Positions 5,922-12,074 of a stretch of 15,417 nucleotides of DNA are shown in pieces. A model generated the notes under the pieces. It saw only the letters and a list, made by a program, of their open reading frames with translations, was not told the origin of the DNA and did not search any database. The translations under genes were made by a program, and so were the position numbers. Position 1 is the first letter of the stretch; every line of letters starts with the position of its first letter. Source of the DNA: an uncultured Oscillospiraceae bacterium (lineage in GTDB: Bacteria > Bacillota > Clostridia > Oscillospirales > Oscillospiraceae); contig CAJUEG010000063.1 of NCBI GenBank assembly GCA_910584835.1, positions 1-15,417 on the forward strand. The letters are read 5' to 3'.

Positions 5922-8108
5922 TTGGCAACAATTAAGGATATTGCCCGCGAGGCCGGGGTTTCACAGGGAACGGTGTCCAATGTTCTTAATGGAAAAGGCA
6001 ACGTCAGCAGCGACAAAATCCGGCTTGTTGAGGAGACTGCTGCCAGACTCGGCTATACAGTCAACCGCCGTGCGAAGATTCTTCGAAAGGGTGTTTCAAA
6101 CACATTGGCCGTTCTGTTGCCAAACATGTATGACAAGCGGTATACTGATTTCTTCACCAGTTTCAAGCACTATGCGGAAAGCAGCCATTACTCTGCAAAT
6201 TTGTTTTTGTCCGATGACGATGTCGAGATGGAGAAAACCCAGCTCGCAGCAATTCGCTCCGAAGGTGTAGCTGGTCTTGCCGCATTTAGCTGTCAATCAG
6301 ATGATGCTGCCGAACTCTATACAAATGCGGGATTTTCGGTGGATAATCTGATTTTTGTGGAGCGCAGTGCAGGGCCAGACTTTAATTATATTGGTTTCGA
6401 CTACGCCGAAGCGGGAGTGACCCTGGCCAAAGAGGCGCTGACCCGGGGCTATCGTGAGGTTGTACTGGTCACGGAAAGCGTGTCCTACTCTTGTGAACGT
6501 CAATTTTTCCGCAGCTTCTGCGCCACCTTAGAGGACACTGCCTGCCGGGTTCGTTCCGTAGTCACCGACAGGCTTCATTGCAATAACACTTTTCTCCAAT
6601 TACTGAACGAAGGAACTGTTATAAACGCCATTTTTATGACGAGCTATAGTCTGGCTCAGGCTTATTTGAATATCCAAAAAACTTTTTTTCGCGGAAGGGA
6701 AAGCGAAATCTATACCCTATCACCGCTTTTTACCATGCCAACTCGGGACTTCAACAAGTATGAACTTAACTACCGTCTGCTTGGAAAGCTCGTCGCCGAG
6801 CAGCTAATAGCCTGTTGCCAAACACCGTCTGAAGCTCCAAAGAAAGCAATTCTGGAAAACGATGGGTTGCGACGCTGGGGGGTTCCCATCTGTCCGGACA
6901 GCGGGTGCAAACGCATTACTGTGCTTACCCTGGACAGCCCCACCGCACGGATTATGGAAAGTCTGTCAAAGCTCTACACCGATGCCACTGGAATTGAGGT
7001 CAAGATTGCTGTCAGTTCCTATGACGGCATCCACGAAATTCTCAAAAGTCTCAGCGAAATGTCTGTATTTGACGTGATCCGCATCGACCATAGCTGGCTT
7101 TCCTGGTTCGGAGAAAAGATATTTTTGCCTCTTGATGATTTTGATACAGCTCTAAAAAACACACTGGAGACATTTGTTCCGGGGCTTATCCCCCAATACT
7201 CCAATGTTGGCAGTACGATGTATGCGCTGCCAGAGACTCCCAGTGCGCAGCTGTTGTTTTACAGACGTGACATCTTTGAGAATCCGGCGCTGCAACGCCT
7301 TTATAAGGAGCAGAATAAGCGTGAGTTAGTTTTGCCAGAGACATTTGAAGATTTCAACCGTATTGCTCGATTTTTTACCAAGAAATTCAATCCTCTCTCT
7401 CCAGTAAATTATGGCACTACGCTGACCCTTGGCAACAGTGGTGTTGCCGCCACCGAATACCTCACGCGGTACTTCAGTCACACCAGTGATCTTTTTTCAT
7501 CAGACGGCGATATCCTCATTGAGGGTGCTAATGGTCTTGCAGCAATTCGAGAGCTGGTGGATGCCCGGCAATATACGCCGTCTAAACACAATGATTGGTG
7601 GCGGGAGACAGCCAGAACCTTTGCTCAGGGCGATACCGCCATGACAATTATTTACAGCAACTATGCTTCGGAGATGCTTAACGCCAGTTCCCGCATTACA
7701 AATAAAATCGGTTTTGCTGTAGTTCCCGGCGGGAACCCTCTTATTGGAGGGGGCACGATTGGCGTTTGCCGCAATAGCAGGCATCCGCGAGAAGCACTTG
7801 ATTTTATCAAGTGGGTCTGCAGTGAGGAAGTTACCACTGCCATGACATTAATGGGTAGTGTCTCGCCCTGCCGGAAAACATACGAGAATTATGAGGTATT
7901 GGATACCTATCCTTGGCTTGCGCTTTCGAGAGACTGCATTTCGCTTTCTCACACCCACAGGATTCCCCCGGGTCTCACTACACATTTTGATGAGCGAGGC
8001 TTCCTGAGCATTTTGGGCATGGCTGTAAATAACGCTATTACTGGAACCATGGAACCCGAGGAGGCTATTGCGTTTGCAGCACAAGCATATCGACACGCAT
8101 TTTTGTAA
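5922..8108 (+). CDS. Hybrid transcription regulator: LacI repressor fused to a solute-binding domain
   Basis: DNA-binding regulator of 728 residues, about twice the usual LacI length. Residues 1-48 are a classic LacI helix-turn-helix (IKDIAREAGVSQGTVSNVLN), followed by a hinge (about 49-58). Residues about 60-320 form a LacI/periplasmic-binding type 1 sensor, closing with the familiar GLRRWGVP. From about 330 (RITVLTLDSP) to the end is a second binding fold of the extracellular family 1 type: TGIEVKIAV strand, FDVIRIDHSWL, a YALPET block, the FAVVPGG strand (598-604), and a C-terminal helical end with MEPEEAIAFA. There is no signal peptide or membrane segment, so the binding domain is intracellular. 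Start: TTG at 5922, 8 bases after AGGAGG. It is transcribed divergently from the importer operon and is the probable regulator of both promoters. It may read two ligands, or one ligand by the added domain; this is not decidable here. Confidence 0.9.
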   Translation: MATIKDIAREAGVSQGTVSNVLNGKGNVSSDKIRLVEETAARLGYTVNRRAKILRKGVSNTLAVLLPNMYDKRYTDFFTSFKHYAESSHYSANLFLSDDDVEMEKTQLAAIRSEGVAGLAAFSCQSDDAAELYTNAGFSVDNLIFVERSAGPDFNYIGFDYAEAGVTLAKEALTRGYREVVLVTESVSYSCERQFFRSFCATLEDTACRVRSVVTDRLHCNNTFLQLLNEGTVINAIFMTSYSLAQAYLNIQKTFFRGRESEIYTLSPLFTMPTRDFNKYELNYRLLGKLVAEQLIACCQTPSEAPKKAILENDGLRRWGVPICPDSGCKRITVLTLDSPTARIMESLSKLYTDATGIEVKIAVSSYDGIHEILKSLSEMSVFDVIRIDHSWLSWFGEKIFLPLDDFDTALKNTLETFVPGLIPQYSNVGSTMYALPETPSAQLLFYRRDIFENPALQRLYKEQNKRELVLPETFEDFNRIARFFTKKFNPLSPVNYGTTLTLGNSGVAATEYLTRYFSHTSDLFSSDGDILIEGANGLAAIRELVDARQYTPSKHNDWWRETARTFAQGDTAMTIIYSNYASEMLNASSRITNKIGFAVVPGGNPLIGGGTIGVCRNSRHPREALDFIKWVCSEEVTTAMTLMGSVSPCRKTYENYEVLDTYPWLALSRDCISLSHTHRIPPGLTTHFDERGFLSILGMAVNNAITGTMEPEEAIAFAAQAYRHAFL

Positions 8109-8123
8109 AGCGACCTTGCTCGT

Positions 8124-8381
8124 TCATCTGATTTGATAGAGATTGGAGGAAAGACTCCCATTCTCCCGCCACCGGCTGGTTTTCTCTACCAGCCCTGCCC
8201 TTGCCAAATCGTCCAGTGCCCGTTTCACCGTCGAGCGGGACAGGCTCACCCCGGCGGCAATCGTCTTGATCCCAGGCCAACAGGCGCCCTCCTTGTTGGC
8301 GTGATCCTTTAGGTAGATGTACACCGCCTTAGCACGATGGCTCAACTCTCGGTCATTGTAGACGGACTCATAGTAGGCCAA
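8124..8381 (-). CDS. Small winged-helix/helix-turn-helix protein of the transfer module
   Basis: An 85-residue putative DNA-binding protein. TTG at 8381 is preferred as start because AGGAGG (8396-8391) stands 8 bases before it and because the recognisable domain begins there (AYYESVYND). No other in-frame start has a ribosome binding site; upstream codons run through the end of the coupling-protein gene in another frame. Residues 15-66 form the HTH: RAKAVYIYLKDHANKEG, then the CWPGIKTIAAG helix, and SLSRSTVKRALDDLARAGLV as turn, recognition helix and start of the wing. Proteins like this commonly follow the VirD4-type gene in clostridial conjugative elements; their role is not established. 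It starts 4 bases after the coupling-protein stop, so it belongs to that operon. Its stop is 15 bases from the stop of the convergent LacI hybrid. Confidence 0.8.
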   Translation of the reverse strand: MAYYESVYNDRELSHRAKAVYIYLKDHANKEGACWPGIKTIAAGVSLSRSTVKRALDDLARAGLVEKTSRWRENGSLSSNLYQIR

Positions 8382-8385
8382 GATA

Positions 8386-10239
8386 TCACCCTCCTTCCCC
8401 GGGCGGCGGCCCATCCTGCTTTTTGAGTGAATCAGGGATCGTCGCCAGCGGCTGGCTCTCCTGTTTCTCCTGCCGGTGGTGCCTGTCATCTTTCTGCCCA
8501 GTCCGTCCCTCCCGCGGGGGACGGACTTTTTCTTCCGCTTCCGATGCCAGCCAGTACCGAGCCTTGATGGCCTCCTCCAGCTCCTGCCGCCCGGCGTAGT
8601 ACACCTTCCGCTGTCCATGCTCCGGGGTCTGATAGGGTTCCCCGAAGGTGATCCCCCAGTCCAGGAACAGCCGCAGCCGGGTTTTCATCGGATGCGACCC
8701 TGTTTTCATCACCACGAACTCCCCTTTGGGGATGGACTTCAGCTCGTCCGGGGTCATCAAAGGCCGCTCCCCCATTTGGAGCGTCCGGCTGTCCTCGCCC
8801 TTGCTCCGGCTGATGTAGCCGGACTGTACGGTATAGCTGCCCAGTGCCTTGGACAGCACATCGGCGGTCTGGCTGTTGGGAGCGAACCCGCCGAAGATGG
8901 TATCCTGCACATTATCCTGGATGATCTCCGAGCCCTCCTTGCCGTAATTCTTCTCCAACTGGGCCAGCGACTGGATGATGGGCACCAGGGTCAAGCGTCG
9001 GGAACGCCCGGCACTGAACAGCGGGAGGATGTCGAAGGGCGGCATGGTGCCCAGCTCGTCACAGAACAGCACCACCCGGTTCTTCAGCTTGCCGCCGTTC
9101 TCGTCCGCCACGGAGAACAGCTCCCGCGCCAGGTTCTGGATCATCAGGCCCGCCATGAAATTCTTCGTCTGATCCTCCTCGGGGAGAATCAGGAAGATGG
9201 CGGACTTCTGGCTGGCGAAGGTCTCGGCGTCCAGCGGGCTGTCGAAGCAGATGGTCTGCTCCAGTTCCGTGTCCAGGAACGCGTTCAGCCGGGACAGCAC
9301 GGTGGACAGCACCGAGGCCATGGCCTGCTCCGAGGTGTTCAGCGCCGCCCCGGCGAACCACCGGGCCTTATGCTCCGAGGGCAGACGTCCCATCAGCACC
9401 TGGAAACAGCTTTTCCCCTTGGTGCCGGAAGGTTCCAGCAGATCTTGTACCAGCTTGAACACCGACACGATATGGCGGCGTTCCCGGGGCTGGCCGTCGA
9501 TCTCCCTGGGCGGCAGGAACTCCGCCAGCAGCAAGATCACAGCGGTGAGAAGCCCCTCGGCGGAGTCGTAGAAAAAGGCGTTCTGCCCATAGCTGCCGCT
9601 GTCCCCGTCCGGGCTGATGATGGTTTTGGAGAGGATCTTGGCGTACTTCTCCGCCTTGGCCCGGGCGGCCAGATCGTCCGGGTGGGCCACCGCCTGATCC
9701 ATGTAGGCGTTCACCAACGTCAGGAAGTTGAACCCGTCCGAGCGGGTGGGGTTGCGCAGGTCGATCACCGACACCGCGTAGCCATAGCAGTTTTGCGCGA
9801 TGGCCCCATAGTTTCGCGCCAGGTCGCCTTTGGTATCCAGGGCCAGGAAGCTCATGCCGCAGGCGCAGGCGTATTCCAGGTTGGGGTAGAGGAAGAAGGC
9901 CGTCTTGCCCACGCCGGACGCGCCGATCATCAGGCAGTGGATGTCGTCTTTATCCACCAGGGCGGTGATTTTCCCCTTCTTCCCCTGGGAGCCCAGCACC
10001 AGCCCCTGGGCACAGGGCAGTTCCTTGCCTTGCCGCCACTGGGCTGGTTGGAAGGGGACGCGGGCGAAGGTTTTGCTGATTTCCTGTGGAGTGGCCCAGC
10101 GGGCGGTGCCGTGCTGGCCGTCGCCCACGGGTTTGGACTTGATGCTGTCCAGGGAACCCCGCCCGGACAAAAAAGAAACGCCGCCAATGACCAGCAGGGC
10201 CACCGCGGCGACGATCAGGATGATAAACTGTTGGGGCAT
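8386..10239 (-). CDS. virD4: VirD4/TraG-family type IV coupling protein
   Basis: Inner-membrane ATPase that docks the relaxase-DNA complex to the mating channel and pumps DNA during conjugation. The 617-residue product has one N-terminal membrane segment (about residues 5-25), a Walker A GASGVGKT (106-113) and a Walker B VVLFCDELGTM with D394/E395. Between them lie family blocks such as LALDTKGDL (132-140) and the P-loop-distal QNLAREL. After Walker B come the FSAGRSRRLTLVPIIQSLAQL and NVQDTIFGGF motifs, typical of TraG/VirD4. The last about 55 residues are charged and Gln/Pro-rich, possibly flexible. The ATG at 10239 has only a weak GGCAGGG ahead; it lies 15 bases after the DUF3991 stop, so coupled translation is plausible. 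A single membrane segment instead of two fits the shorter Firmicutes members. Confidence 0.95.
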   Translation of the reverse strand: MPQQFIILIVAAVALLVIGGVSFLSGRGSLDSIKSKPVGDGQHGTARWATPQEISKTFARVPFQPAQWRQGKELPCAQGLVLGSQGKKGKITALVDKDDIHCLMIGASGVGKTAFFLYPNLEYACACGMSFLALDTKGDLARNYGAIAQNCYGYAVSVIDLRNPTRSDGFNFLTLVNAYMDQAVAHPDDLAARAKAEKYAKILSKTIISPDGDSGSYGQNAFFYDSAEGLLTAVILLLAEFLPPREIDGQPRERRHIVSVFKLVQDLLEPSGTKGKSCFQVLMGRLPSEHKARWFAGAALNTSEQAMASVLSTVLSRLNAFLDTELEQTICFDSPLDAETFASQKSAIFLILPEEDQTKNFMAGLMIQNLARELFSVADENGGKLKNRVVLFCDELGTMPPFDILPLFSAGRSRRLTLVPIIQSLAQLEKNYGKEGSEIIQDNVQDTIFGGFAPNSQTADVLSKALGSYTVQSGYISRSKGEDSRTLQMGERPLMTPDELKSIPKGEFVVMKTGSHPMKTRLRLFLDWGITFGEPYQTPEHGQRKVYYAGRQELEEAIKARYWLASEAEEKVRPPREGRTGQKDDRHHRQEKQESQPLATIPDSLKKQDGPPPGEGG

Positions 10240-10254
10240 GGCGCACCCTGCCTT

Positions 10255-11178
10255 TCACGATAGTTTCTGTTCAAATTGCTGCTCCTCCGTCTGTTGAAAA
10301 TTGACGCACAGATCCTCGTTCCAATCTTTATTGACGGGAACCCGCGCGTCCACCGCCAGCCCCCGCTCCCGAACCACCTGCGCCAGCCGCCGCGTGGCAA
10401 GCTGCCCCGCCTGGTCATTGTCCAGGCACAGGAGGACGTTTTCGATGTTGGGGCACCGCTCCAGCATCCCCAGCAGGGGCTGGGAGGAGGTACCGCACAG
10501 GGCCACGTAGCTGTGTTTGGCCCAGTCGCTGTCATGGTAGAGGGAGATCAGCGAGAGCATATCAATGGGCGCCTCGAACACCAGCAGATGCCCGCTGGTT
10601 CCGGGCCAGTTAAAGGCATAGCGGAAGTCGCTGCCTTCCGCCGTCATGCGGAAGGTCTTGCCCTGGCTGTTGGTACTGCGCTTGTGGGCGTGGCGGGCGG
10701 TGCCGTCGTTGTCCCTGCCCACGAAGACGGCGTTGTGGTACTTTTGATCCTCGTAGATCAGCCCTGAGCGGACAAAGGTAGTCAGCACGTCCCGATCCAG
10801 ATGGCGGTGCTTGAGGAGATAGGCAAACACCCGCCTGTTGTTTTCGTTGGCGGGCGGTAGCTCGAAGGGCTTTTTTACTTTCTCCCGGGGTGCGTTCACC
10901 CGGGGGCGGAGCTGGCCGGCGTCCTCGTTGAGCAGGGTCAGCACCGCCTCCTGATAGTTCATGCCATAGAACTCCTTGAGAAAAGTCACGGGCCCGCCGC
11001 CCTTCTCGGTGGCATGGTCGTACCACTCATTGCCCCGGACGGTGACGCTGTGGTTGCTGGACAGACGATACTCCGACCCTTCGCGGATCAGCGGTTCCCC
11101 TTTGGATCGGAGGAACTCCACCAGGTCTGCCGCATTGGCCCGGAGTTTTTGTTCTTCTGTGAAATGGATGTAAGGCAC
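10255..11178 (-). CDS. DUF3991 / Toprim-domain protein (primase-like) of conjugative elements
   Basis: Putative primase-related protein of 307 residues, probably acting on transferred or replicating element DNA; its true activity is unproven. Start: GTG at 11178 with AAGGAG 5 bases before. An upstream in-frame ATG at 11223 has no ribosome binding site. Residues 30-85 resemble the DnaG-type CHC2 zinc-ribbon region (VRGNEWYDHATEKGGGPVTFLKEF), but the zinc-binding Cys/His set is absent. The DUF3991 part is about 112-185 (RVFAYLLKHRHLDRDVL). A Toprim fold follows, with E202 (LLVFEAPIDMLS) and the acidic pair D252/D254 (CLDNDQAG), the catalytic pattern of primases and topoisomerases. It lies directly before the coupling-protein gene, 15 bases apart. 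The next gene upstream is the inverted channel gene, so it may need its own promoter. Confidence 0.88.
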   Translation of the reverse strand: MPYIHFTEEQKLRANAADLVEFLRSKGEPLIREGSEYRLSSNHSVTVRGNEWYDHATEKGGGPVTFLKEFYGMNYQEAVLTLLNEDAGQLRPRVNAPREKVKKPFELPPANENNRRVFAYLLKHRHLDRDVLTTFVRSGLIYEDQKYHNAVFVGRDNDGTARHAHKRSTNSQGKTFRMTAEGSDFRYAFNWPGTSGHLLVFEAPIDMLSLISLYHDSDWAKHSYVALCGTSSQPLLGMLERCPNIENVLLCLDNDQAGQLATRRLAQVVRERGLAVDARVPVNKDWNEDLCVNFQQTEEQQFEQKLS

Positions 11179-11190
11179 GATAGCTCCTTT

Positions 11191-11224
11191 CTGGCGTGAC
11201 TTTCCACGCCGGCTGTGATACACT
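11191..11224 (+). promoter_or_regulatory. Possible promoter and dyad of the formate/nitrite channel gene
   Basis: GTGACT (11196-11201), a 17-base spacer and TACACT (11219-11224) form a modest sigma-A promoter, each box matching 4 of 6 consensus bases, about 28 bases before the ATG. An inverted repeat GGCGTG-N6-CACGCC (11193-11198 and 11205-11210) lies across the -35 box, in the space between the two divergent genes, and could be an operator serving both. Confidence 0.35.
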
Positions 11225-11252
11225 GGAGAAAAACTACTGGGAGGAAACGGGA

Positions 11253-12071
11253 ATGAATCTGTTCACCCCAAAAGAATGCGCGGCCAATTATGCCGCCGCT
11301 GGCCGCGCTAAAACACAAATGCCAATCCCCAAAATGTTCCTATTGGCGGTGCTGGCCGGGTTTTTCATCGCCATGGGCGGCGCGGTGACCAACACCGCCG
11401 CCCACTCTATTGACAACGTTGGTATCGCCCGGATGGTGTGTGGGCTGCTGTTTCCCTTCGGATTAGCCATGGTGGTACTCACCAGCGCGGAGCTGTTCAC
11501 CGGCAACACCCTCATCACCATCTCCGTGCTGGACGGCCAGACCACCGTGATGGGGATACTGCGCAATTGGGCGGTTGTCTATCTGGGCAACGCCGCAGGG
11601 GCCATGCTGGTCGCGGCGGGCTGCGCCTTTGGCGGCCAGCTCAACTACTCTGGGGGCCAGCTGGCGGTGTTCACCATGAAGCTGGCGGCGGGCAAGTGCG
11701 CCCTGCCGGTGGGCGGTGCCATCATCCTGGGCATCCTCTGCAATGTCCTGGTGACGGCGGGGGTGCTGCTGTCCCTGTCAGCGAAAGACCTGACTGGTCG
11801 GGTGATGGGCGCGTACCTTCCGGTGGCGTTCTTCGTGATCTGCGGCTTTGAACACTGCATCGCCAATCTGTACTACATACCGGCAGGGCTGTTCGCAAAA
11901 ACGATCCCTGCCTATGCAGCGCTGGCGGCTGAGTCTGGAGTTGACCTCACCGCCCTGACGTGGGAAAACTTCCTGTTGCGGAACCTGCTCCCGGTGACAA
12001 TAGGGAACATCATCGGCGGCACGGCTATGGGTGGGCTGTACTGGTACTGCTACCGCCGCGGGGAGGCGTGA
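11253..12071 (+). CDS. Formate/nitrite transporter (FNT) family channel
   Basis: Pentameric inner-membrane channel for small monovalent anions (formate, nitrite, hydrosulfide or similar). The 272-residue product is full length for the family. About six membrane segments can be read. Family marks are GGAVTNTAAHS (42-52), AELFTGN (79-85), the pore-lining histidine block FEHCIANLYY with H201 (equivalent to FocA His209), and GNIIGG (251-256). The ATG at 11253 is chosen because GGGAGGA lies upstream; an earlier in-frame ATG at 11196 would overlap the promoter-like sequence and lacks a ribosome binding site. The gene stands opposite to all transfer genes, between DUF3991 and the relaxase, and its TGA ends 3 bases before the relaxase stop. 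It has no evident role in conjugation, so it is probably cargo. Which anion it carries cannot be told. Confidence 0.93.
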   Translation: MNLFTPKECAANYAAAGRAKTQMPIPKMFLLAVLAGFFIAMGGAVTNTAAHSIDNVGIARMVCGLLFPFGLAMVVLTSAELFTGNTLITISVLDGQTTVMGILRNWAVVYLGNAAGAMLVAAGCAFGGQLNYSGGQLAVFTMKLAAGKCALPVGGAIILGILCNVLVTAGVLLSLSAKDLTGRVMGAYLPVAFFVICGFEHCIANLYYIPAGLFAKTIPAYAALAAESGVDLTALTWENFLLRNLLPVTIGNIIGGTAMGGLYWYCYRRGEA

Positions 12072-12074
12072 GCG

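Noticed and set aside
8109..8123. Attachment site or element end at the junction
   Set aside because: No direct repeat, tRNA end or inverted terminal repeat could be recognised in or around these 15 bases.
8174..8194. GGCTGGT-N7-ACCAGCC inverted repeat as a terminator between convergent genes
   Set aside because: It lies inside the wHTH coding region, and neither side is followed by a T-run. It may still reduce read-through but cannot be called a terminator.
8476..10263. 595-codon open frame on the plus strand
   Set aside because: It lies entirely opposite the well-supported VirD4 gene; high-GC codon use leaves the antisense frame open. The translation is Gln/Gly/His-rich with no motifs.
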